Source: Pseudomonadota bacterium
GTDB taxonomy: Bacteria; Pseudomonadota; Gammaproteobacteria; Steroidobacterales; SZUA-146
Assembly: GCA_039028935.1 (NCBI GenBank)
Contig: JBCCHD010000026.1
Coordinates: 1-48,784 of the forward strand
Direction: 5' to 3'
DNA length: 48,784 nt
Shown: positions 8,980 through 16,962 of the stretch, piece by piece
Layout: each line of letters starts with the position of its first letter
Position numbering within the stretch: the stretch's first letter is position 1
Notes under the pieces: generated by a model
Told to the model about the DNA's origin: nothing
What the model saw: the letters and a program-made list of their open reading frames with translations, nothing else
Databases searched by the model: none
Translations under genes and position numbers: made by a program

Positions 8980-9858
8980 TTAAGGCGAATCGGGAGGGCG
9001 GACGCTTTCGGCGTTCATGGTGATGCCGAGTGGACCGCGCGGAACATAAAGCTCCATCGTTTGCCCATTTCGATTTACCACAACCGGTACCATCTCGCCC
9101 ACGGAGCCGCTTTGCGTGCCGCGGCGAATCGCCCGTGTGTCATACACTGATTGTCCGTCGTACGACACCAACTGATCGCCGTTTTGAATGCCGGAATGAA
9201 AAGCCGGCGAATTGTCGATCACGGACGACACATTGACCTGGTTGGGACGGCCGACCGCATACAGATAACGGGCGTAATAGTCGTCACCAAATTCGGTCGC
9301 TAAGTTGTTTTGTGATTGATTGAGCCGCTGAATTTCTTCCCGGTATTGCTCCTTACCCAGCCAGCCTTCGCGCTGCGCTTGGTCTCGAAGGTAAAGTCGC
9401 TGCATAGACAGTTCATCGAGGCGCGATTTGATTTGTGCCGCATCGCGTTCTGGGATGCCCGCGTCGGTGAGGGACGCCAGGGTCAGTCCCCCTTGATTGC
9501 GCCGTCGAGCGTTTTGCATGCGCGCCAGTCGGCCCTCTGATGCCAGCGAGGCGGACTGAGCCACCGGTTGCTTGTCGATGGCGCTCAGACGCACGGACAA
9601 TGCGTCCAGTTGATCTTTCAGCGCAGAGCGCTCGTTTTGTGCGATCTCAAGTTCGCGCCTGAGTTGGCTGATAAGCGCCGCCGTATCATCATCGGTGGCG
9701 AGCATGTTGATCGGGCTATCCGATGCATCCGGGGTCGATTCGGTGATTGGCGGCGGGCTGGCCGAGAGCGGATCGCTCGTAATGGCGTCACGCGCCCACG
9801 CGACGAGCCCCGCCCCGATCAGGAGCGCGACAACCAGCAGTAGTTTGGACTGAGACAT
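8980..9858 (-). CDS. Membrane-anchored periplasmic PDZ-domain protein
   Basis: A 292-residue protein with one N-terminal membrane anchor (SKLLLVVALLIGAGLVAWA), a Ser/Pro-rich stretch, a heptad-like coiled coil (LISQLRRELEIAQNERSAL, ~residues 60-95), a charged helical middle region (~105-195) and a C-terminal PDZ domain (VIDNSPAFHSGIQNGDQLVS to PRGPLGITMN). No protease triad is visible, so it is probably a scaffold or inhibitor-type PDZ protein. The topology resembles GspC, but the middle part does not look like a GspC homology region and the T2SS operon is 20 kb away. Exact role unknown. Confidence 0.8.
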   Translation of the reverse strand: MSQSKLLLVVALLIGAGLVAWARDAITSDPLSASPPPITESTPDASDSPINMLATDDDTAALISQLRRELEIAQNERSALKDQLDALSVRLSAIDKQPVAQSASLASEGRLARMQNARRRNQGGLTLASLTDAGIPERDAAQIKSRLDELSMQRLYLRDQAQREGWLGKEQYREEIQRLNQSQNNLATEFGDDYYARYLYAVGRPNQVNVSSVIDNSPAFHSGIQNGDQLVSYDGQSVYDTRAIRRGTQSGSVGEMVPVVVNRNGQTMELYVPRGPLGITMNAESVRPPDSP

Positions 9859-10028
9859 AGTTCACCCGTGGATCGTTCTCTGTGCAAAGTATAGCGCGCC
9901 TGCTCCGGCGACGCCCGGCGCGCGAATGAAGCGCGCCAGTGCTTTGTTTGAGCGGGTAAATTCGAGTTAGTTCAGCGTTTCACACGGACACGCGGCAGGA
10001 AGAGCCTGTCCCACGTTCGGCCGAGGGT

Positions 10029-10484
10029 CTAGAAGTTGGCAATGAGATAGAACAACCAAAGCTCATAGGAAATAAGAACCACATAACCGGCAAACGCCAG
10101 CTGCGCGAGTCGATTGACCGTAAAGCCCAACGATAGGTGCACGTTTTTGTGAATCACTAGAAGCAGTACGCCGAGAATGGTGAGGCCCAGTTTGAACCCG
10201 ACGAACTTCCGTACGTCGGTTTCGATCAGTACGGCCATCAGAGTGTTCAATTCAATGGCGCCTTTGGACAACAGGCTGAGGGTGAACGCCGCGTCCATGG
10301 CGCTCATAATGACAATCCCGATCGCCACCATGATTACCGGCCACTCGTACCGATCGACATAAACGGTCGTGTCGTCTGCGCGGCGGGCCGCCACGCGCCG
10401 TCCCGCAATGCCCAAGGTGTACTTGCTAAAAAACGGCGGCGGTTGACGGCGATCGTCAGAACGACGGGTAACAATCGAATGCAT
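10029..10484 (-). CDS. DUF5658-like integral membrane protein
   Basis: A 151-residue protein with a basic, Arg-rich N-terminus (~45 residues) followed by about four hydrophobic segments (PVIMVAIGIVIMSAMDAAFT; FVGFKLGLTILGVLLLVI; LAFAGYVVLISYELWLFYL). The pattern SAMDAAFTLSLLSKGAIELN, ahead of a conserved KLGLT segment, resembles DUF5658, whose function is unknown. It is a single gene with 269 bases upstream and 170 bases downstream, so it is probably transcribed on its own from the structured region at 10485-10753. Confidence 0.7.
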   Translation of the reverse strand: MHSIVTRRSDDRRQPPPFFSKYTLGIAGRRVAARRADDTTVYVDRYEWPVIMVAIGIVIMSAMDAAFTLSLLSKGAIELNTLMAVLIETDVRKFVGFKLGLTILGVLLLVIHKNVHLSLGFTVNRLAQLAFAGYVVLISYELWLFYLIANF

Positions 10485-10753
10485 GGTTCATCCTCAGTTT
10501 GGATTCTTGTAAATAGAGGGAGCAAGTTTTGTGCCATCGCAAGAGATCACCATCAGACAGATAGTTAGCGGGCAGCTCGGGTTAGAAAATGGTCGTCGTG
10601 TAAGTAATATCGACGGCCATTATCGACTTATGGCAAGTCGACGCGCGAATGACTTATGTCGACGAATTCAACGCGTGTGTGGTGTTTTAGCTCGCGGTCA
10701 TTCGCGCACTACAGGGGCGCCCAAGGCGCAGAGCGAGTCAATCAACATCGCGC
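10485..10753. other. Intergenic region with inverted and direct repeats
   Basis: No convincing gene is seen in these 269 bases, which lie upstream of the DUF5658-like gene. They hold an 11-base perfect inverted repeat, GCGCGAATGAC (10643-10653) and GTCATTCGCGC (10697-10707), a 6-base one, CGACTT (10624-10629) and AAGTCG (10635-10640), and a direct repeat GACTTATG at 10625 and 10651. An operator, a structured 5' leader on the minus strand, or a small RNA are all possible. Confidence 0.5.
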
Positions 10754-11062
10754 TTAGAAAATGAGCACACCCGTGATAAGCGCGATCAGAAAATTGGCGA
10801 CAGCGAATCCGGTGAGCGCTGGATACGGTAGCGACGGGACCCAGCGGCGGCAGATCAACGCGACCAGAATCGGTGCAATGAGCGCGGCCGCAGCCGCGAT
10901 CGACAGGCTGGTGACAAAGCCAAACGGAATGCCTTGCTTGTATTGAAAAATAAGCATGACCGAGGCGGTGAGAAAGGCGGTCGTTGCGGCGATAAGAAAC
11001 ACCGACAGGGCATTGAGCTTACTGTATGTGGGCGAGTCATCCGTGTCGGCAACAGTTGTCAT
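10754..11062 (-). CDS. Small integral membrane protein, function unknown
   Basis: A 102-residue protein with three hydrophobic helices (ALSVFLIAATTAFLTASVML; SIAAAAALIAPILVALI; GFAVANFLIALITGVLIF) and a short polar N-terminus. I recognise no family. Its ATG overlaps the stop of the FGGY kinase by four bases (ATGA), so it is translationally coupled to it and is the last gene of the amidohydrolase-mscS-kinase run. The coupling supports a real gene. Confidence 0.75.
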   Translation of the reverse strand: MTTVADTDDSPTYSKLNALSVFLIAATTAFLTASVMLIFQYKQGIPFGFVTSLSIAAAAALIAPILVALICRRWVPSLPYPALTGFAVANFLIALITGVLIF

Positions 11063-12615
11063 TCGGTTCGGTCCATGAGGTTAAGAAGGGCGTGATACAA
11101 CGGTTTCAGTCTCGCATACATGGAAGTGTATACCGAGCGATACAGCCGATCATACATTTTGGCGGTTTTTGCATGGGGTGTAAATGCGTCGCCGCGATGC
11201 GTCATGGCAGTGACCGCCTGATGGATGTCCGAAAACGCGCGGGTCGCTACGGCGCAGCAGATGGCGGCACCCAGAGACGACGCCTCGTGCGTATGTCCGC
11301 GTTCGACCGTGCGCCCTAGAACATTCGCGGCGAGCTGCATGACCGCGTCGCTCTGCGCGCCACCGCCCGCCACGCGAATACTCACCGCGCGTTGCCCGGT
11401 GCGACGCTCGATTTTTTCGAGGCTTTGGCGCATGGAGAACGCCAGCCCCTCAAGCAGCGCTCGATACACGTGCGCCCGGGTGTGTTGACTGTTGAAGCCG
11501 ATCAACGCGCCGCGCGCTTCGGGTCCTGGGACGCGCACGCCGGGCGACCAGTACGGCTGGGCGACGAGGCCCTCGGCGCCCGGTGGGGTCTGGTTGAGAA
11601 AAGAATCAAACAGGGACTCAGGCGTCACGCCGTCGCGATGGGCTTGCTGTCGTTCGGCCAGTGCAAATTCCTTTTTGAACCAGCTCACAAGCCAAAACCC
11701 GCGGTGCGTTTGCTCCTCGCAGAGAAAACGCCCCGAAATGGCCGCTGGATAGGCCGGCACAAAGCGTTCCACTTCGACATATCGCTCAACCGTGAGATTG
11801 ACCGTCGCGGCCGTGCCAAAACTGAGGCAGGCCTGGTCGTGCTGTGTACAGCCGGCACCCAGCACTTCGCAGGCTTTGTCGGTAGCACAGGCGACCACGG
11901 GCAGGCCCGAGGGCAGTGCTAAGGCCTCTGCGGCGGAGGCGCTCAATTCCCCCAGTGGCGTGCCGGGAGCAATGAGTTCTGGCAGATGCGAGGGGCGCAG
12001 AAAGGGCAGTGCGCGCCAATGCCATTTCTGTGCGTCTGCCCACTGCTGCTTACGATAGTCAAAGGGCACGTAGCCAACCTGATTGGCCACACTGTCGCGA
12101 AAGAGGCCCGTTAAGCGGTAGTTGAGATAGCCGCTTAGAAACAGCATTTTATGGGTCTGTTCCCACACCTCAGGCTCGGTCAGGGCCAAATAATTGCTTT
12201 CGGCGTCTGATTGAAAACGGCGCACCGTGCGATGTACGCCAATGACGCGCATGCCCACGCCGGTCATACCGAGCGATTCAGGTGGAACACAACGTCGTTG
12301 GTCCGACCACAATATGACCGGTCGCAGTGGTGTGCCATTGGCATCGAGCACGACAACGCTCGCACGTTGACTGGTGACGCCAATGGCGGCCGGGGTAATC
12401 TGGTGCTGATGGGCGAAGCGCACCACGCTGCCCACGGCATCGCAACAGGCGGTCCAAAATTGCTCTGCTTTGTATTCAGCCTGTCCAGGCTCGTCACTGA
12501 TGAAGGGTTCGTAGTCGCTACGTGACGCGTAAAGCAACGTGCCTTGAGTGTCGATCAAACACGCTCGCAGACTCTGTGAGCCTGCATCCACTGTGACAAA
12601 GGCGGATGAGGCCAC
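11059..12615 (-). CDS. FGGY-family carbohydrate kinase
   Basis: The start is taken as GTG at 12613-12615, giving 518 residues that begin VASSAFVTVDAGSQSLRACL; longer versions add a non-homologous tail inside mscS. The actin-like ATPase fold is clear: N-terminal phosphate loop DAGSQSLR, IGVTSQRASVVVLD, ILWSDQR, CLSFGTAATVNL, and the C-terminal signature region ALLEGLAFSMRQSLEKIE and VAGGGAQSDAVMQLAANVLG. FGGY enzymes phosphorylate sugars or polyols with ATP, and the substrate here is not evident. The GTG overlaps the mscS stop by one base and the 3' end overlaps the small membrane gene by four. Confidence 0.88.
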   Translation of the reverse strand: MASSAFVTVDAGSQSLRACLIDTQGTLLYASRSDYEPFISDEPGQAEYKAEQFWTACCDAVGSVVRFAHQHQITPAAIGVTSQRASVVVLDANGTPLRPVILWSDQRRCVPPESLGMTGVGMRVIGVHRTVRRFQSDAESNYLALTEPEVWEQTHKMLFLSGYLNYRLTGLFRDSVANQVGYVPFDYRKQQWADAQKWHWRALPFLRPSHLPELIAPGTPLGELSASAAEALALPSGLPVVACATDKACEVLGAGCTQHDQACLSFGTAATVNLTVERYVEVERFVPAYPAAISGRFLCEEQTHRGFWLVSWFKKEFALAERQQAHRDGVTPESLFDSFLNQTPPGAEGLVAQPYWSPGVRVPGPEARGALIGFNSQHTRAHVYRALLEGLAFSMRQSLEKIERRTGQRAVSIRVAGGGAQSDAVMQLAANVLGRTVERGHTHEASSLGAAICCAVATRAFSDIHQAVTAMTHRGDAFTPHAKTAKMYDRLYRSVYTSMYARLKPLYHALLNLMDRTE

Positions 12616-13712
12616 TAGTCGTCGGTACGTTGGTCGGCGCGCAGATTTTTGATGTAGACATCTTGCTGCGGAAACGGAATGTCGATGTTGTGTTCTTTGA
12701 ATGCAGTGAAAATTTTCAGGTTGAGCTCGTGCGTGATACGCCCGCGTTCGACGGGTTTGGGCACCCAAGACAACAGCTCGACGTTGATGCCGCTGTCGCC
12801 GAACGTGCGCACCCGAACCCGAGGTTTGGGGGTTTCGCAGACGCCTGTTTGATTGATCGCGATCTCTTCGAGCACGTGACAGACTTTTTGCAGGTCGCTG
12901 GCATACGACACGCCAACCTTGTTGCGGATGCGGTATTTTTCGTGCGGGCCGCCGGTTTCATTGATGATCTTTGCATTACCGATTACGGCATTGGGAATCG
13001 TGATTTCGACATCGTCGCGTGTCAGCACGCGCGTACTGCGAATACCGATCTGAGTGACCTCACCGCGTTCGCCGCTACCCAGCACCACAAAATCACCCAC
13101 TTTGTAGGGGTTGTCGACAAGAATGGAGACGCCCGCGAAGACGTTGGCCAGGGTGTCTTTGGCTGCGAAACTGAGCGCAAGACCTAAGATACCCGCTGAG
13201 GCCAACAGTGCCGTAACATCCTTGTTCCAGGCGTTCATGAAGGCGTAAATCGCCGCGATCAGAATGATCATATACATCACGTTCTGAACGAGCGGCAACG
13301 TACGATTGTCGATAAAATTGAAGCCGCGGCGCGTGTTCTTTAAGGCGTTCAGCACCAGACTTGTGAACGACAAGGCAAAGGTCATCCATACCCATACGCC
13401 GATGGACTTGAGAATCGACTGCGAAATAGACGCGGTGCGTTCCGCAAGATCCAGTCGGCCTATCGCCAGTGATCCGCCGATGAGTAGAATCGACACAAAC
13501 AGAGGCCGACGAAGTCGCTGGATCACCGCATCGTCCACATCGGTTTTCGTAAAGCGCGTGAGTCGACCCACAATGCGGGTGAGTAGGCCGGTGAACAGGT
13601 AGGCCAACAGCACCGTGATCGTCATGATGATCGCCGACTGAAGAAGCGGGTTGGGGCCGAGCAGCCCCGCGCACATCTCAACCCACGCGCGCAGTGTATC
13701 GATATAGTTCAT
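12615..13712 (-). CDS. MscS-family mechanosensitive ion channel
   Basis: A 365-residue protein with about four N-terminal membrane segments, then the pore helix TM3 with the Gly/Ala pattern LLASAGILGLALSFAAKDTL and the beta domain FAGVSILVDNPYKVGDFVVL, ending in the alpha/beta cytoplasmic domain (VRTFGDSGINVELLSWV). MscS channels open when membrane tension rises in hypo-osmotic shock. It is longer than E. coli MscS (286 residues) because of extra N-terminal helices. Its ATG overlaps the amidohydrolase stop by four bases and its stop overlaps the FGGY kinase start by one. Confidence 0.94.
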   Translation of the reverse strand: MNYIDTLRAWVEMCAGLLGPNPLLQSAIIMTITVLLAYLFTGLLTRIVGRLTRFTKTDVDDAVIQRLRRPLFVSILLIGGSLAIGRLDLAERTASISQSILKSIGVWVWMTFALSFTSLVLNALKNTRRGFNFIDNRTLPLVQNVMYMIILIAAIYAFMNAWNKDVTALLASAGILGLALSFAAKDTLANVFAGVSILVDNPYKVGDFVVLGSGERGEVTQIGIRSTRVLTRDDVEITIPNAVIGNAKIINETGGPHEKYRIRNKVGVSYASDLQKVCHVLEEIAINQTGVCETPKPRVRVRTFGDSGINVELLSWVPKPVERGRITHELNLKIFTAFKEHNIDIPFPQQDVYIKNLRADQRTDD

Positions 13713-13951
13713 TTTGCTGAGCTTTCTTTCTCTGTCGCGGCATCGGCCGCATCAAAAATTTTATTGCCACCAAGCCAGGTTTCGATAACGCGCTGTTGCC
13801 AGATGTGCGATTCGGGAATCGAAAAGAAATCGTCTTCCAACACAATAAAATCGGCCCACAGCCCCTCCTCGAGGTTACCGATTTTCGTTTCTTGATGTGC
13901 AGAAAAGGCCGCATCGACGGTAAACGCACGAAGGGCTTCACCGCGTGTCAT
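13709..13951 (-). pseudogene. C-terminal part of the YtcJ-like amidohydrolase, cut off by an in-frame TAG
   Basis: These 80 residues (MTRGEALRAFTVDAAFSAH... then GLWADFIVLEDDFFSIPE) are the normal end of the amidohydrolase encoded just upstream, in the same reading frame and separated only by TAG and GCG (13952-13957). There is no ribosome binding site before the ATG at 13949-13951, though re-initiation right after the amber stop is possible. The last four bases overlap the mscS start. It is best read as one gene with 13955-15487. Confidence 0.85.
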
Positions 13952-13954
13952 CGC

Positions 13955-15487
13955 CTAGTTCGCATACCAGCCTTCGGGTGGATTGCCCGCATGATCTTTA
14001 CGCGCCACCGCGGAATAGAGGCCGTGGAATGGATTGGACAGTTCGACCGGAAAATCGGAGCCGGCGGCGATGATCACACCAAGGTCCAATAGCTTACGCC
14101 ACGCATAAGCGCCCTTGATGCGTTCGCTGCCGACGCGATCTTCGGCCATGTTCATGTCGCTAGTGGCGTGCGTAGGCTGCATTGACGCGATGATCTCATG
14201 TTCTTTCAGCTTGGCCAGGTCTCGCAGCGGAATCACCTGCGCGTGCTCGATCCGATGGCGTAACTTGTGCCGAGTGATGGGTAGGCGGGCAAATATGTCG
14301 ATGACTTGTCGATTGGCTGCATCGCCGATCGCGTGGACGTTGACCTGAAAGCCAAGATTCGCCGCCCGACGCACTTTCAGTTCCAATTCATCGAACGGGC
14401 TGAATAACAACCCGTGGCTGTCCGGCTTGTCGGAATAGGGTTCAAGCAGCGCGGCGCCTCGGCTGCCGAGCGCGCCATCGGCGTACAGTTTGACGCTGCG
14501 TAACACAAAAAGATCGCGCTCATCGGCGGGCCAAGGTTGTTCGACCGCGGTCAGCTCCTCACCAGCCCCAGACACCATGGCGTAAACCCGCAGGGTGAGA
14601 GAACGATCCCCGGCGAGTTGGCGGTATAACCCGGCAAGCTGCGCGCTGACGCCCGCATCGTGAGCCGACGTAATGCCCATGCGACGCAGTTCTTCTTGTG
14701 CCAGGGCGAGCGCTTCGATAACGCTGGATAATGTCGGCAGTGGTATTTGGTTTTCAACCAATGCCATGGCGCTGTCGACGAGCACCCCGGTCGGTTGGCC
14801 CTCTTCATCGCGTAAGATTTCACCACCGGACGGGTCACGCGTGAGCTCAGTGATACCGGCCTTTTCGAGCGCCAGTGAATTGGCCCATCCAGCGTGGCCA
14901 TCAATGCGACGCAGAAAGACGGGGCGGTCCGCGACAATTTCATCCAGATCGGCGGCGGTGGGAAATGCCTTGTCGGGCCACAACACTTGATTCCAACCGC
15001 GGCCCAGAATCCACGGTAAGCGTGTCTGCGTCTCGGCAAATTCGGCGATGCGGTCTTGAGCATCTTGTACTGAGCGCGTTCCCACCAAATCGACACGCTG
15101 GCGAGTTTGGCCGAGGCCCAGGATATGGCCATGGGCGTCGATCAGTCCGGGCAATACCACGCGTCCGTTACCGCGAATGACGTTGATTCCCTCATCGAGT
15201 GAGTCGGTGGACGGAGGGGTGGTGTAAATTTGCGCGATTTTGCCATTGTCATCGATAAGCATGGCGGCAAAAGGCGACCAGTAACCCGCGCGCGGCTCGA
15301 GCGTTTGGCGCGCGGCAGGGGTGCCATCGGGCGGAGATTCGGCAATAAACCGATAGCCAGTGATATCGGTATACAAGATGGCCCCGCTTGCAAGCGGAGT
15401 GATCACCGCCGCGCCGATCAGAAGGCTGAGACGCCGGACTGCTCGATAAAATAGGGTTTTTGGTACTGCGAACGGGCTCTCAAGCAT
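13955..15487 (-). CDS. YtcJ-like metal-dependent amidohydrolase, truncated by amber codon
   Basis: The start is ATG at 15485-15487, eight bases after GAGG; 510 residues to TAG 13955-13957. An N-terminal hydrophobic segment (LSLLIGAAVITPLASGAI) suggests export. The amidohydrolase core is complete: LPGLIDAHGHILGLG (metal HxH), VKLYADGALGSRGA, VNVHAIGDAANRQVID, LRHRIEHAQVIP and AAGSDFPVE (catalytic Asp). YtcJ-type enzymes hydrolyse amides or esters of small organic substrates. The protein stops at EGWYAN, where the family continues with a Gln/Arg-x-LTREEAL segment; that segment follows in frame after the TAG. A single C-to-T change (CAG to TAG) would explain it. It is the first gene of a coupled run with mscS. 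Confidence 0.87.
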   Translation of the reverse strand: MLESPFAVPKTLFYRAVRRLSLLIGAAVITPLASGAILYTDITGYRFIAESPPDGTPAARQTLEPRAGYWSPFAAMLIDDNGKIAQIYTTPPSTDSLDEGINVIRGNGRVVLPGLIDAHGHILGLGQTRQRVDLVGTRSVQDAQDRIAEFAETQTRLPWILGRGWNQVLWPDKAFPTAADLDEIVADRPVFLRRIDGHAGWANSLALEKAGITELTRDPSGGEILRDEEGQPTGVLVDSAMALVENQIPLPTLSSVIEALALAQEELRRMGITSAHDAGVSAQLAGLYRQLAGDRSLTLRVYAMVSGAGEELTAVEQPWPADERDLFVLRSVKLYADGALGSRGAALLEPYSDKPDSHGLLFSPFDELELKVRRAANLGFQVNVHAIGDAANRQVIDIFARLPITRHKLRHRIEHAQVIPLRDLAKLKEHEIIASMQPTHATSDMNMAEDRVGSERIKGAYAWRKLLDLGVIIAAGSDFPVELSNPFHGLYSAVARKDHAGNPPEGWYAN

Positions 15488-15650
15488 GACGGACCTCGTC
15501 AAAAAACTAACGCCAGTTTACGTGGTTATGACAACTTCAGGCAACGACCTGCGGTGTCTAACGGCCACAGACCTGTTAAACTACACGCCGGTTTGAGAAT
15601 CGGTCCGCGTGGACGGCGCGACCACTCGCACAGAATAACGGATTAACTGT

Positions 15651-16946
15651 ATGTATCTGGACTATTTTGGTTTAAATCAGCCACCGTTTCAGCTGACGCC
15701 TGATGCGGAGTTTCTGTACATGAGTCCTCAGCATTCGGAAGCCAAGGCGCATATGGACTATGCGGTGCTTAACCGAGATAGCTGCGTGGTGGTCACCGGT
15801 GATGTGGGTTGTGGCAAGACCACGTTGATCAACCGTTTTCTGGCCGACGTGGACGATGAAATTCGCGTGGCGCGCATCTTTCAAACCCAACTTTCACCAC
15901 GCCAGTTTTTGCAATCGCTGCTCGTTCAGTTCGGTTACAAACCGTTTCGCAAGAACAAGGCTGAGTTGCTCGATACGGTGCGCCATTTTTTACTCGAAGA
16001 GCATCGTGCTGGCCGGCAGGTGGTGTTGATTGTCGACGAAGCACAAAACCTCAGTGTCAAAGTGCTTGAAGAGATCCGCCTTCTCACCGACATCGAAACC
16101 GAAAAAGCCAAGACTATTAACGTACTGCTTTGCGGTCAGCCGGAGTTTGAAGACAAGCTGTATTCCCCCGGCATGGAGCAGCTGGCACAACGCGTGCACT
16201 TCCATGTGCGTCTCAAGCCGCTGAGCTTGGTTGAAACGTCGGAATACATCAATTTCAGACTGAAGATCGCCGGCTACGCGGGCGAAGATGACCTGTTTCC
16301 GGCCGAGGTTATCCCCGCGCTGTTTCGATACACGGGCGGTGTGCCGAGGCTCATCAATACGCTCTGCGATACGGCGCTTACCAGCATGTTTGTGGACGAA
16401 GAGTCGGTGATCAGCAATGAGACCATCACCAGCGCCTTGGAAGAGCTCAAGTGGGTGCCATTTTCGGAACGCAGTAACCGCAAGCAAAGCAAGCAAAGTA
16501 AGCTCACCGAGCATGCACCGCAGCTGGTGCTCGTGCGGGAAGGTACGGTCATTCAAAAATACAAAATCCACGGCGATCGCCTCGTAATCGGACGCGATGC
16601 GGACAACGACATCCCCGTGGCAAGCGAGTTCATCAGTCGTCACCACGTGCAGATCAGCTACTACAATGACGCGTACTGGGTCAGCGATCTTAAGAGTACT
16701 AACGGCACCTACGTCAACGGTAAGCGAATCCAGAAACACCAATTGTCGGACAAAGACGTCATCGCGCTGGGCCATCATCGATTGATTTTCCAGGACGTCA
16801 AAGAACGTCGAGCCGCCAATGACGGCGATACCGCCACCAATATCTCCGACTATCGGGGAACTCGCGTGATTGGCGATGAAGTCGATGAGACCGGCAAGCA
16901 CGAAGCCTTTATGACCGGTACGCTTACCGACGACGGCAAAGGCTGA
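15651..16946 (+). CDS. ExeA/GspA-type AAA ATPase fused to an FHA domain
   Basis: A 431-residue protein. Residues 1-270 are an ExeA-type ATPase: MYLDYFGLNQPPFQLTPD start, Walker A GDVGCGKTT (50-58), Walker B VVLIVDEAQNL (Asp129-Glu130) and YTGGVPRLINTLCD (sensor 2). A KQSKQSK linker (~278-284) leads to an FHA domain (~292-382) with the phosphothreonine-binding residues in place: IGRD (314), SRHH (329-332) and STNGTYVNG (349-357). ExeA helps assemble the T2SS secretin in Aeromonas using a peptidoglycan-binding domain; here FHA takes that place. Related ATPases also occur in exopolysaccharide/PEP-CTERM loci. It has its own upstream region and faces a glycosyltransferase-like gene. Confidence 0.92.
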   Translation: MYLDYFGLNQPPFQLTPDAEFLYMSPQHSEAKAHMDYAVLNRDSCVVVTGDVGCGKTTLINRFLADVDDEIRVARIFQTQLSPRQFLQSLLVQFGYKPFRKNKAELLDTVRHFLLEEHRAGRQVVLIVDEAQNLSVKVLEEIRLLTDIETEKAKTINVLLCGQPEFEDKLYSPGMEQLAQRVHFHVRLKPLSLVETSEYINFRLKIAGYAGEDDLFPAEVIPALFRYTGGVPRLINTLCDTALTSMFVDEESVISNETITSALEELKWVPFSERSNRKQSKQSKLTEHAPQLVLVREGTVIQKYKIHGDRLVIGRDADNDIPVASEFISRHHVQISYYNDAYWVSDLKSTNGTYVNGKRIQKHQLSDKDVIALGHHRLIFQDVKERRAANDGDTATNISDYRGTRVIGDEVDETGKHEAFMTGTLTDDGKG

Positions 16947-16962
16947 CTGTCCGCCCACTCGC

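Noticed and set aside
8980-9858. Calling the PDZ protein GspC to complete the T2SS
   Set aside because: Topology is similar, but no GspC homology region is seen, and the gene is far from the gsp operon.
10531-10764. A 77-residue plus-strand frame in the intergenic region
   Set aside because: No recognisable motif or good ribosome binding site. The region is better explained by repeats and regulation.
13955-13957. TAG read as an amino acid through genetic recoding
   Set aside because: Several other genes here (thrS, the MerR gene, the BCCT gene) end in TAG with no homologous extension, so TAG is a normal stop. No recoding signal was seen.
16491-16502. Short AGCAA repeats in the ATPase-FHA gene
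   Set aside because: They code for the KQSKQSK linker between domains; ordinary low-complexity linker sequence.
15651-16946. Assigning the ATPase-FHA protein as GspA of the T2SS in this window
   Set aside because: It lacks the peptidoglycan-binding domain and a GspB partner, and is 11 kb from the gsp operon. The link is only suggestive.
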